Assembly (NCBI GenBank): GCA_043760535.1
Contig: JAYUOV010000001.1
Span: 35,600-99,599, forward strand
DNA length: 64,000 bases
Reading direction: 5' to 3'
Source: JAZKFT01 sp043760535
Lineage (GTDB): Bacteria > Bacteroidota > Bacteroidia > Chitinophagales > Chitinophagaceae
Of the stretch, positions 36,002-44,282 are shown in pieces. Each line of letters opens with the position of its first letter. The stretch's first letter is position 1. Below the pieces are notes generated by a model. The model was not told the DNA's origin. It made no database searches and was given only the letters and a program-made list of their open reading frames with translations. The position numbers and the translations under genes are program-made.

Positions 36002-36556
36002 ATGTCTCGTATTGGAAAAAAATTACTACCACTCCCAGCTGGTGTTACTATTAACATCAGCAAGGACAATGTAGTTACAGTAAAAGGTCCTAAAGGCGAA
36101 CTGAATCAGGCCATAGATCGTGATATTATTGTAGAGGTAAATGACGGTACTCTAGAAGTAAAGCGTCCTACAGATCAAATTCGCCATCGTGCTTTGCATG
36201 GTTTGTACCGCTCTCTACTAGGTAACATGGTTACAGGCGTTACAGATGGTTTTAAGAAAAATTTAGAATTGGTGGGTGTTGGTTTCAAAGCCAGCAATCA
36301 GGGAAACATTCTTGATCTTGCTTTAGGCTATTCTCACAATATTATCTTCGAAATACCAAGTGAAATTAAGATCTCTACTCTACAAGAAAAGGGTCAGAAT
36401 CCTAAAATAATGATGGAGGCCATTGACAATCAATTATTGGGTGCAGTAGCAGCTAAATTACGCAGCTTACGTAAACCAGAACCGTACAAAGGGAAAGGTG
36501 TACGTTACAGTGGTGAAGTGGTTCGTAAAAAAGCAGGTAAAGCAGCAGGTAAATAG
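36002..36556 (+). CDS. rplF: 50S ribosomal protein L6
   Basis: 184 aa. MSRIGKKLLPLPAGV, HGLYRSLLGNMVTGVTDGF and KPEPYKGKGVRYSGEVVRKKAGK are diagnostic. It lies near the factor-binding site. Confidence 0.97.
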   Translation: MSRIGKKLLPLPAGVTINISKDNVVTVKGPKGELNQAIDRDIIVEVNDGTLEVKRPTDQIRHRALHGLYRSLLGNMVTGVTDGFKKNLELVGVGFKASNQGNILDLALGYSHNIIFEIPSEIKISTLQEKGQNPKIMMEAIDNQLLGAVAAKLRSLRKPEPYKGKGVRYSGEVVRKKAGKAAGK

Positions 36557-36687
36557 TTTTTTGATTAATTGGTTGAATAGTATATTGGTAAAGTCAAGAA
36601 CATTCTTCAGTTTCAACAAGGCAATCGGGTAACAAATCAACTAATAAACTAACTCCCGGCAGAATCGGAAGTTTAAATAGAAACAAA

Positions 36688-37041
36688 ATGAATTCAAAAC
36701 TCGTACAAAGGCAAAAAATCCGTTATCGCATTCGTAAGAAGGTGAATGGTGTAGCCGCTAAACCCCGTTTGTCTGTTTACCGCAGTAACTCTGATATCTA
36801 CGCTCAACTGATAGATGATGCGAATGGTGTAACACTTGCTTCAGCTTCCTCCAGACAGGCTGATATAGCTGCACAAAAAATTACCAAGGTAGAAAAAAGC
36901 AGTTTAGTAGGAAAAGCAATCGCTTTAAAAGCAACAGAACTAGGAATTACTACATGTGTTTTTGATCGTGGTGGTAATTTGTACCATGGTCGTATTAAAA
37001 GTGTAGCCGACGGAGCAAGAGAAGGTGGATTACAATTCTAA
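36688..37041 (+). CDS. rplR: 50S ribosomal protein L18
   Basis: 117 aa. RKKVNGVAAKPRLSVYRSNSDIYAQLIDD and the end YHGRIKSVADGAREGGLQF match L18, the 5S rRNA-binding partner of L5. Confidence 0.96.
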   Translation: MNSKLVQRQKIRYRIRKKVNGVAAKPRLSVYRSNSDIYAQLIDDANGVTLASASSRQADIAAQKITKVEKSSLVGKAIALKATELGITTCVFDRGGNLYHGRIKSVADGAREGGLQF

Positions 37042-37070
37042 TTTGTTAATTCCCAAATGGGTTTGATGGA

Positions 37071-37105
37071 AATCGTAAATCGTAAATCGTAATTCGTAAA
37101 TAGAA
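37071..37105. repeat. Heptad-periodic repeat abutting the rpsE start codon
   Basis: Five 7-nt units ending exactly at the ATG of rpsE: aatcgta three times, attcgta, aatagaa. The array thus occupies the ribosome-binding region of rpsE. Confidence 0.75.
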
Positions 37106-37624
37106 ATGTCGAAATTAATTTATAACTATGTTAAGGCAGGCGACCTAGAGTTGAAAGATAAGGTTGTGTCCATTAATCGTGTAACTAAAACAACAAAAGG
37201 TGGACGCTCGTTCAGTTTCTCTGCATTAGTTGTGGTAGGTAACGAAGCCGGTGTGGTTGGTCACGGTCTTGGTAAGGCCAAAGAAGTACAAGAGGCAATT
37301 ACTAAAGGAATAGAAGATGCAAAAAAGAATCTGATTAAAGTTCCGATTATGCATGGTACTATACCCCACGAGCAGTGGATAAAAGAAGGTGCTGCCAAAG
37401 TTTACATGAAGCCTGCAGCTCATGGTACAGGTGTAATCGCCGGAGGTAGTATGAGAGCTGTATTAGAGAGTGTTGGTATTACCGATGTTCTTGCCAAAAG
37501 CCTTGGATCTGCAAATCCTCACAACGTGGTAAAAGCAACATTCAAAGCTTTAGCTAGCCTTAGAGAACCAATTGCTGTTGCGAAAACACGCAACATCGGT
37601 TTGAAAAAAGTATTTAACGGATAA
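37106..37624 (+). CDS. rpsE: 30S ribosomal protein S5
   Basis: 172 aa. [26 protein letters not shown], then [12 protein letters not shown] and [19 protein letters not shown] are diagnostic. S5 affects decoding fidelity and mRNA unwinding. No purine-rich Shine-Dalgarno is seen; the start is preceded by a heptad array. Confidence 0.97.
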   Translation: MSKLIYNYVKAGDLELKDKVVSINRVTKTTKGGRSFSFSALVVVGNEAGVVGHGLGKAKEVQEAITKGIEDAKKNLIKVPIMHGTIPHEQWIKEGAAKVYMKPAAHGTGVIAGGSMRAVLESVGITDVLAKSLGSANPHNVVKATFKALASLREPIAVAKTRNIGLKKVFNG

Positions 37625-37707
37625 ATTTGGTTTAAGTCTAAAGTTTAGGTTTTTTGGCAACTGCTTATCACCTAATTCTTTTACCTACCGCCTACAATCT
37701 CAACTTA

Positions 37708-37887
37708 ATGAAAAAAGTAAAAATTACACAAGTAAAAAGCGTTATTGACCGTCCTGAACGTCAGAAAAGGACAATGATAGCTCTAGGAATTAAGAAAATG
37801 AACGGTTCTGTCGAAGTGGAAGCTACACCCCAAATACTTGGCATGATCACGAAGGTTAACCACCTAGTGACAGTAGTTGATGCTTAA
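37708..37887 (+). CDS. rpmD: 50S ribosomal protein L30
   Basis: 59 aa from ATG 37708 (MKKVKITQVKSVIDRPERQK). The bacterial short form of L30. The upstream in-frame extension is not like L30 and is left out. 131 nt to rplO. Confidence 0.94.
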   Translation: MKKVKITQVKSVIDRPERQKRTMIALGIKKMNGSVEVEATPQILGMITKVNHLVTVVDA

Positions 37888-38018
37888 TACATTGTATATT
37901 TTCAAATTATTTATTTCAATATGCAGTCTGCAATAACCAAATAATTAATTTAGTTATACTTTTTTTAATAAAAACAGCGAGGGGTGATACCCCGTAAGTA
38001 CAAAATCAAATAATACAA

Positions 38019-38468
38019 ATGAAACTACATGAGTTAAGGCCAGCAAAAGGCGCAACGCACAAAGAAAAAAGAATCGGTCGGGGAGAATCATCTGGTAAAG
38101 GTGGTACATCTACGAAAGGTAATAAAGGTGGGCAAAGCCGTGCAGGTTATAAAAGTAAAATGGCACACGAAGGTGGACAGATGCCAATTCAACGCAGGGT
38201 ACCAAAACGTGGTTTTAAACAGTACGGACGTGTTGAGGCTAAAGTTTTCAACCTAGGTCAAATAGATCAGCTGGTAGAGAAATATGCCATAACAGAGTTT
38301 TCATTGGAGAATTTATATGTAAATGGGTTAATCAACCAAACTGATATCGTAAAAATATTGGCAAATGGTGAATTAAAAACTAAACTTACCTTCAAAGTAA
38401 ATGCTGCAAGTGGTAAAGCTAAAGAAGCTATCGAAGCAGTTGGCGGAACGCTTGAAATTGTAAAATAA
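38019..38468 (+). CDS. rplO: 50S ribosomal protein L15
   Basis: 149 aa. MKLHELRPAKGATHKEKRIGRG with the Gly/Lys-rich SSGKGGTSTKGNKGGQSRAG, and MPIQRRVPKRGF, are diagnostic. A terminator-like hairpin separates it from secY. Confidence 0.97.
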   Translation: MKLHELRPAKGATHKEKRIGRGESSGKGGTSTKGNKGGQSRAGYKSKMAHEGGQMPIQRRVPKRGFKQYGRVEAKVFNLGQIDQLVEKYAITEFSLENLYVNGLINQTDIVKILANGELKTKLTFKVNAASGKAKEAIEAVGGTLEIVK

Positions 38469-38483
38469 TATCTTATTACACAA

Positions 38484-38523
38484 ACCCTTCCTGAACTAAC
38501 ACGGAAGGGTCGTGTTTTTTATT
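38484..38523 (+). terminator. Terminator-like hairpin between rplO and secY
   Basis: acccttcc (38484-38491) and ggaagggt (38503-38510) form an 8-bp stem, followed by cgtgtttttt. It could lower transcription into secY by partial termination. Confidence 0.7.
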
Positions 38524-38559
38524 ACATTTGACGCTCAACGAAAAAATTAGAGGCATCCT

Positions 38560-39894
38560 GTGAAAAAATTAATTCAGACACTTAAGAATATTTGGAGCAT
38601 CGAAGAATTACGGTCAAAAATTCTGGTTACACTATTCCTGATATTTATCTATTGGTTTGGTAACCACATAGTTTTACCTGGTTTAGATCCTGCAGCCCTT
38701 GACAAAGTTAAAGGTAGTGCTACTGGTTTGCTTGGTCTTTTTGATCAGTTTGCAGGTGGTGGTTTTTCTCAGGCTTCTATATTAGCCTTAGGTATAATGC
38801 CCTACATATCTGCATCTATATTTATGCAATTGATGACCATCCTTGTCCCTCAATTACAAAAAGTTCAGAAAGAAGGAGACAGCGGACGTAAAAAAATCAA
38901 TCAGTGGACTCGTTACCTTACAGTAATTGTAACTGCATTTCAGGCAGCAGCTTATGTAGGGTTCTTAAATTCTGGTGATTATAAACTTGCTCACATTGCA
39001 TCTTACGAACCATACTTTGCTTTTAGTACAGTAACTATTCTAACAGCAGGTACATTATTCGTAATGTGGCTTGGTGAAAAAATCACAGATAAAGGACTTG
39101 GAAATGGTACTTCTATCATTATCATGGTTGGTATATTAGGTCGTTTACCGCAGTCTATTGCTCAGGAATTTGTAGCCAAACAAGCTAAGGGCGGTGGCGG
39201 AATGCTCATCTTTCTAATTGAAATTGCAGTACTTATTGCCATTATCATGGGATTAATTGTATTGGTTCAAGGTGTAAGAAAAATTACTATAAATTACGCA
39301 AAGCAAATTGTTGGTAACCGTCAGGTTGGTGGTGCTAGGCAGTTTCTTCCGCTGAAAGTTAATAGTAGTGGTGTAATGCCTATCATTTTCGCTCAGGCTA
39401 TTATTTTTATACCTACCATTTTTATAGGTTTTCAGGGAGGGGAGGGAATTATGAAAGTATTAAACGACCATAGCAGTGTTTGGTATATGCTTATCTACTC
39501 TTTTTTGGTTATTGGTTTTACATTCCTTTATACAGCTTTAATTTTTAACCCTAAGCAAATAGCTGAAGATCTCAAAAGAAATAACGGCTTTATTCCAGGT
39601 GTAAAACCGGGTCAGCCTACTGCTGATTATATCGGTTCTGTAATGGACAAGATAACACTACCCGGTGCTGTATTACTTGCATTCGTTGGTATTCTCCCTG
39701 GTTTTGCGCAAAAGTTTGGTGTAACCTCAGGTTTCAGTAGTTTCTTTGGCGGAACAAGTTTATTGATAATGGTTGGTGTAGTATTAGATACTCTTCAGCA
39801 GATAGAAACACAATTATTAATGCGTCAATACGATGGATTAATGAGTGGTGGAAGAATTCAGGGTCGTCAGGCTACAACTAGTTCACCTATTTAA
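38560..39894 (+). CDS. secY: Preprotein translocase subunit SecY
   Basis: 444 aa with a GTG start at 38560 (KKLIQTLKNIWSIEELRSKI is the normal SecY N-terminus). Ten membrane helices; LGIMPYISASIFMQLMTILVPQL and the C-terminal cytosolic loop LKRNNGFIPGVKPGQPTADYI are diagnostic. It forms the protein-conducting channel of the inner membrane. It follows a possible attenuator hairpin and ends before a strong terminator, closing the ribosomal transcript. Confidence 0.97.
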   Translation: MKKLIQTLKNIWSIEELRSKILVTLFLIFIYWFGNHIVLPGLDPAALDKVKGSATGLLGLFDQFAGGGFSQASILALGIMPYISASIFMQLMTILVPQLQKVQKEGDSGRKKINQWTRYLTVIVTAFQAAAYVGFLNSGDYKLAHIASYEPYFAFSTVTILTAGTLFVMWLGEKITDKGLGNGTSIIIMVGILGRLPQSIAQEFVAKQAKGGGGMLIFLIEIAVLIAIIMGLIVLVQGVRKITINYAKQIVGNRQVGGARQFLPLKVNSSGVMPIIFAQAIIFIPTIFIGFQGGEGIMKVLNDHSSVWYMLIYSFLVIGFTFLYTALIFNPKQIAEDLKRNNGFIPGVKPGQPTADYIGSVMDKITLPGAVLLAFVGILPGFAQKFGVTSGFSSFFGGTSLLIMVGVVLDTLQQIETQLLMRQYDGLMSGGRIQGRQATTSSPI

Positions 39895-39950
39895 ATTATT
39901 TCTCAATTTCTGGAATTTAGCTTCATTAAATAACTTTTTTCAATTATTTA

Positions 39951-39980
39951 AACCTGTCAGTAACTATTGACAGGTTTTTT
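39951..39980 (+). terminator. Rho-independent terminator after secY
   Basis: aacctgtca (39951-39959) / tgacaggtt (39968-39976) stem with an 8-nt loop and a T-run. It separates secY from map. Confidence 0.88.
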
Positions 39981-40049
39981 CTTTAATTTTTTTTTGGATT
40001 TGCAAATACTAACGATTCTATAATTTTATAAAATACCGGCTTAAAGAAT

Positions 40050-40850
40050 ATGATTTTTTACAAAACAAAAGAGGAAGTAGAGATAATGCGGCATAGTGCT
40101 TTGCTAGTAGGCGAAACATTGGCAACCGTAGCAGCAATTATAAAGCCTGGTGTAACCACAATGCAGTTAGATGCGATTGCACATGAATTTATACTAGATA
40201 ACGGTGGCGTACCTAGTTTCTTAGGTTACAGAGGCTATCCCTATGCCACCTGTATCAGCGTAAACGACGCAGTAGTACACGGTTTTCCCAATAATTCGGC
40301 CTTAAAAGAAGGCGATGTGGTAAGCGTTGACGTTGGCGTTTTTAAGAATGATTTTCATGGTGATAGTGCTTATACTTTTGCTATCAATACTGTTTCTGAT
40401 GAGGTAAAAAAACTAATGCGGGTAACCAAAGAATCTTTGTATAAGGCCATTGAAAAAGCTGTAGCAGGTCAGCGGATTGGAGATATTGCATTCGCCATTC
40501 AGGATTATACCGAGAGGCAACATAAATATGGTATTGTAAGAGATCTTGTGGGCCATGGCCTTGGCCGCGAAATACATGAAGACCCACAAGTACCCAATTT
40601 TGGAAAACGTGGTGAAGGTACGAAGCTTAAAGAAGGCCTTGTAATAGCTATTGAACCAATGATAAACATGGGCAAAAAAGAGGTAAAAACTGATGAAGAT
40701 GGCTGGACTATTAGAACCAGAGACGGCAAGCCATCTGTGCATTATGAACATAATGTGTGCATACAGAAGGGCAAAGCAGATATTCTAAGTTCGTTTGTAG
40801 CTATTGAGGCAGCCGAAAAAGCAAACTCCCACTTATTTTCCGAATACTGA
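40050..40850 (+). CDS. map: Methionine aminopeptidase, type I
   Basis: 266 aa. The metal ligands are visible: Asp in SVDVGVFKNDFHGDSA (both Asp), His in GHGLGREIHEDP, Glu in AIEPMINMG and the last Glu near HYEHNVCI. PSFLGYRGYPYATCISVND is diagnostic. It removes initiator Met from nascent proteins. Terminators before and after make it a single-gene unit; the infA-rpmJ-rpsM genes that usually follow are absent. Confidence 0.97.
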   Translation: MIFYKTKEEVEIMRHSALLVGETLATVAAIIKPGVTTMQLDAIAHEFILDNGGVPSFLGYRGYPYATCISVNDAVVHGFPNNSALKEGDVVSVDVGVFKNDFHGDSAYTFAINTVSDEVKKLMRVTKESLYKAIEKAVAGQRIGDIAFAIQDYTERQHKYGIVRDLVGHGLGREIHEDPQVPNFGKRGEGTKLKEGLVIAIEPMINMGKKEVKTDEDGWTIRTRDGKPSVHYEHNVCIQKGKADILSSFVAIEAAEKANSHLFSEY

Positions 40851-40898
40851 AAAAATGCTGTTAGGTAATTGTTTTAATTTAACGATGCAAGCATTTGG

Positions 40899-40932
40899 AA
40901 AAGCCTTTCGGTTACACCCGAAAGGTTTTTAC
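40899..40932 (+). terminator. Rho-independent terminator after map
   Basis: cctttcgg (40904-40911) / ccgaaagg (40918-40925) stem with a 6-nt loop and a T-run. Confidence 0.85.
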
Positions 40933-40953
40933 ATTAAAAAATAAATTACCATA

Positions 40954-41799
40954 ATGAGCGAAGAAATATAAAAATTCAGCGATGATCCAGAAGAGAACTA
41001 TCGCATGCAAAATGATTTTTTAAAAATGAAAATAGCAGCTCAATTAGGTGGCGACTTTGGTGCCATGGAAGAGCTACCGCCAGAAATTGAAAACCAGTTT
41101 TTAAAAAACATCCTGCAGTTTGAAGATCACAAGGCCAATAAGCAAGCCGAGATGAAATATGTAAGGAAATTGATTGGCAACCCACAGTTTGCACCTTTAT
41201 CTTCGTTACCAGATGAAGCCACAGCCGATGCCCTAAAAAATGTATTTGAACATTACCACAAGCATGGCTACAATGTAGATTTTATAGCGAACTACCCCGA
41301 CTGGCTTAAAAAGGAATTTATGACTGAAGAGCTGCCGGAACATGAAACAGATACTAATTCTATGATGCCGGGCATGAGTTGTGATTACATCTACGAAGCG
41401 TTTTAACCCAACCATGGATATGATATAGAACAACAGACATTAAAATTTATTGAAGCATGCTTTACGCAAGATGCTGCTGCATTTGAATATTATTTGGACA
41501 ACAAGGTAATACTCGATTCTGCACAAATTGTAAAAAGGTAAAGTTATTCAAAAGTTACAATATGTTTTGTTTCGTTTGTTTTGTTTGAAAACAGTGGATA
41601 TGATTTAGGCGATGTGCCCTATGATTTAGTGGAAACCACTGGCTTGGCAATGGCTTATTCTGAAGCTGCTTTGATTTTTGATGGGATTATGGAAAACGGA
41701 GAAACCATTCATTTTGAATTCCGTATGAGAATATATTTCGCACTAGAAGGTGGTTTTTGGGAAGTACCATTTTTTAGAATACGAGGGTTTAATTGGTAG
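40954..41799 (+). pseudogene. Conserved-type hypothetical gene interrupted by three in-frame TAA codons
   Basis: One reading frame holds from ATG 40954 to the stop after RIRGFNW at 41799, but is cut by TAA at 40969, 41404 and 41539. Pieces: MSEEI; KFSDDPEENYRMQNDFLKMK to DYIYEAF; PNHGYDIEQQTLKFIEACF to AQIVKR; and GYDLGDVPYDLVE to the end. Each piece is acidic, helix-rich and coding-like, and the last part (GETIHFEFRMRIYFALEGGFW) looks like a SnoaL/NTF2-type beta-sheet end. The intact protein would be about 281 aa. The family was not named. No frameshifts are seen, only nonsense codons. Confidence 0.7.
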
Positions 41800-41998
41800 C
41801 TAAACTGAAAATTGATCATTTCTTATAGCTAGTTAGCAAACTGGTGGTAAACCTCTAGCTGCATGTTTTAAACATCACCGACCTAGAAAAATCTTATGCC
41901 AGCCCAACTTAGTGGACTTTCAACGCTTACCGGAACCTATACAAGTTGGCGTTCGTGGCATTTTTTGGGGGTACTAACACTTTACTTTTAACGAAATT

Positions 41999-42238
41999 CA
42001 GTCATCCTTACCCTTCGCAATTGGTATCGACCATTTTCTATTTTTGCTTTTTTGCCTAAATCAAAGGATATACCTGGCTTATAACGGTGCAACTGAGCAA
42101 AAGCCATACCCGATGGAGCAACATTGTCGAAAGTTTTGAATCCTGAAGCATTACGCGACTCCATTCAACTATATTCTAAAGTCAAGTTTTTAAATTGCGA
42201 ATGAAATGTGGTTTCGGTTCACCGGAAAAGACTTTTGA
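41999..42238. repeat. MITE-like repeat, copy C (decayed)
   Basis: From tcatccttacccttcgcaa through cggtgcaactgagc, cgatggagcaacattg and actccattcaacta to aattgcgaat it follows the intact element at 60141-60387. Both ends are eroded. It makes up most of the 548-nt gap before the LOG gene; the rest (41800-41998 and 42239-42347) shows no gene. Confidence 0.7.
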
Positions 42239-42347
42239 ACTTTAAAAGAACTTTTATGCTACATCTAGTCAAAAGTGTTAATATTGATTCCACTATTTTT
42301 TTACTTAAAAGCATTGTATTAATAAATAAAATGCAACCCATAAATCA

Positions 42348-42878
42348 ATGCAATCATTAGCAGTATTTTGCGGATCTAGGGCAGGCACAGACCCGCTTTA
42401 TGTGGCACATGCAGCAGAGCTTGGCAAATTAATGGCTATCAATAAAATTGCACTTATTTATGGTGGTGGTAGTGTAGGCATTATGGGCGCAGTAGCAGAT
42501 GCAGTTATGAAACATGGTGGCATTGTAACTGGCATCATTCCCGAATTATTACTTGCGTGGGAAGCTCAACATCTCGGCATTACCGAACTAAAAGTGGTAA
42601 GCGATATGCACGTACGAAAAAAGCTAATGTACGAAATGGCAGATGCCGCTATCGTACTGCCTGGCGGTCATGGCACATTAGACGAATTGTTTGAAATGCT
42701 TACCTGGAATTCGCTAAAAATACACGATAAGCATATTTACATCCTAAACACCAATGGCTTTTACAAACACCTAATTGCCCACATGCACCAAATGTTTCAA
42801 TCAGAATTTTTATACGATGCTATAGAGAACAGAATTACTGTTTTGGAAGATCCAGAACAACTGTTTGGGTATTTATAA
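42348..42878 (+). CDS. LOG-family nucleotide phosphoribohydrolase (TIGR00730 type)
   Basis: 176 aa. Rossmann-like start (LAVFCGSRAG), YGGGSVGIMGAVADAVM, MHVRKKLMYEMADAAIVLPG and the diagnostic PGGHGTLDELFEMLTW with catalytic Arg and Glu. LOG enzymes split nucleoside 5'-monophosphates to base and ribose-5-phosphate; in plants and some bacteria this releases cytokinins. The natural substrate here is unknown. The gene appears to stand alone. Confidence 0.92.
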   Translation: MQSLAVFCGSRAGTDPLYVAHAAELGKLMAINKIALIYGGGSVGIMGAVADAVMKHGGIVTGIIPELLLAWEAQHLGITELKVVSDMHVRKKLMYEMADAAIVLPGGHGTLDELFEMLTWNSLKIHDKHIYILNTNGFYKHLIAHMHQMFQSEFLYDAIENRITVLEDPEQLFGYL

Positions 42879-42993
42879 CCAAAGATTTCGCTTACTACCT
42901 ATATACTTTTGGCAAGCAAGGCTTTATTTATAAAAAATGGTTATTCTTTTTGGCTGTTGAGGCCGTCCTCCACGGCTATCAGTCTTTAAGCTA

Positions 42994-43015
42994 TGGTCGG
43001 TATCATCACTAACCA
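42994..43015. repeat. Possible degenerate REP-like palindrome
   Basis: tggtcggt and actaacca around atcatc resemble the REP core (tggtcggt ... accgacca) found at 8354, 10147 and 10818. The match is short. Confidence 0.35.
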
Positions 43016-43062
43016 CAAGCATTAGAAACTGTTTCGGAAGCAATAAGAGCTACTTTCGAAAT

Positions 43063-43668
43063 ATGGACACCCTTGATAAAAACTATTGGAACAGCAGGTG
43101 GCAAAACAACGAAACAGGATGGGATATTGGCAAAGCTTCCACTCCTTTAACAGCATATACCAATCTGCTAATCGATAAAAACTGCAGCATCCTTATACCC
43201 GGTTGTGGAAATGCCTACGAAGCAGAACACTTGCTCAGCAAGGGTTTTAACAATATTACACTTCTGGATATTTCGCCATTGTTAGTAACCGAACTTTCTT
43301 TAAGATTGCAGCCACACATAAGTAATGGAATACAAATTATTTGCGACGATTTTTTTAAACATCAGGCCAGTTACAATCTTATTTTAGAGCAAACTTTCTT
43401 TTGTGCACTACATCCTTCGCTTCGAAAAGGCTATGTAAAACACATGCACCAACTTTTAAAGCCAAATGGTATACTGGCAGGTGTATTGTTTAATAAAACC
43501 TTTACTACAAGCCCGCCTTTTAGCGGAAATTCAGACGAATACCGTTCGCTTTTCAGCCCATATTTTATTATAGAAAAATTGGAACCCTGTTACAATTCTA
43601 TACAACCAAGAATAGGCAGCGAATTATTTTTTGTATTTAAAAAAATGTCCATTGACCCAAACACCTAA
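43063..43668 (+). CDS. SAM-dependent methyltransferase, thiopurine methyltransferase-like
   Basis: 201 aa. YWNSRWQNNETGWDIGKAS at the N-terminus (the W..GWD box of the TPMT/HOL family), SAM motif I ILIPGCGNAYEAEHL, motif II ITLLDIS, then LEQTFFCALHPSLRKGYVKHM. Members methylate sulfur, selenium or halide substrates; the target cannot be told. It converges with the ABA4-like gene at a 1-nt gap. Confidence 0.88.
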   Translation: MDTLDKNYWNSRWQNNETGWDIGKASTPLTAYTNLLIDKNCSILIPGCGNAYEAEHLLSKGFNNITLLDISPLLVTELSLRLQPHISNGIQIICDDFFKHQASYNLILEQTFFCALHPSLRKGYVKHMHQLLKPNGILAGVLFNKTFTTSPPFSGNSDEYRSLFSPYFIIEKLEPCYNSIQPRIGSELFFVFKKMSIDPNT

Positions 43669-43669
43669 A

Positions 43670-44104
43670 TTACAAAACCGCCTGTATCTGTGGCGGGTAC
43701 ATTAGTCTTATTCCAAGATAAAAAAGCAATCCAATTGGCCCCATGAACCACATGAGGAAAAATATAGGTATCAGCCATAAATGATGCACATGCCTTGTTT
43801 TTGCATTTTGCCAAACCCAGCTTCCTGCAAAAAGATCGAAGGCCAGAATATGGATCCAGCCTGCAAGAATAATATCATCTTTCGTAAAAAGCGATTTAAT
43901 ACCTTCTAGCGAACTAAAATTTTTAAAACCGCCAACGCTAAATATTCCAATAATGTAAAAGATGTACACTAAGCTCAGAATAATAATAAACAACCTGCTT
44001 TTTACCAGCCATCGGGTAACATGCCAATTGGGTGCAAGCATCATGAGCAGCCATTGCGGTGTTACAAGCAGGTTACATATCTGAAACATTAAGGAAGCTG
44101 TCAT
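43670..44104 (-). CDS. ABA4-like family membrane protein
   Basis: 144 aa with four membrane helices. MFQICNLLVTPQWLLMMLAPNW, GWIHILAFDLFAGSWVWQNA and WLIPIFFLMWFMGPIGLLFYLGIRL match the ABA4 (DUF4281) family, whose plant member acts in neoxanthin formation. The bacterial role is unknown; carotenoid-related is a guess. Confidence 0.82.
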   Translation of the reverse strand: MTASLMFQICNLLVTPQWLLMMLAPNWHVTRWLVKSRLFIIILSLVYIFYIIGIFSVGGFKNFSSLEGIKSLFTKDDIILAGWIHILAFDLFAGSWVWQNAKTRHVHHLWLIPIFFLMWFMGPIGLLFYLGIRLMYPPQIQAVL

Positions 44105-44282
44105 AAACTATTTTTTTTGAGGCAAAAGGTAGTATTTGATTTTGAAACTTTAACCCATACAATTACGAATACCCAAACTATAAAAATGGCAAAACCAAAG
44201 CAGTGGAAAAAAGGCCATCTATCAAATAAATTATTTTACCAACCAAATATTCCACCCTAATTTCAGTTTTAAAAATTTTAAC

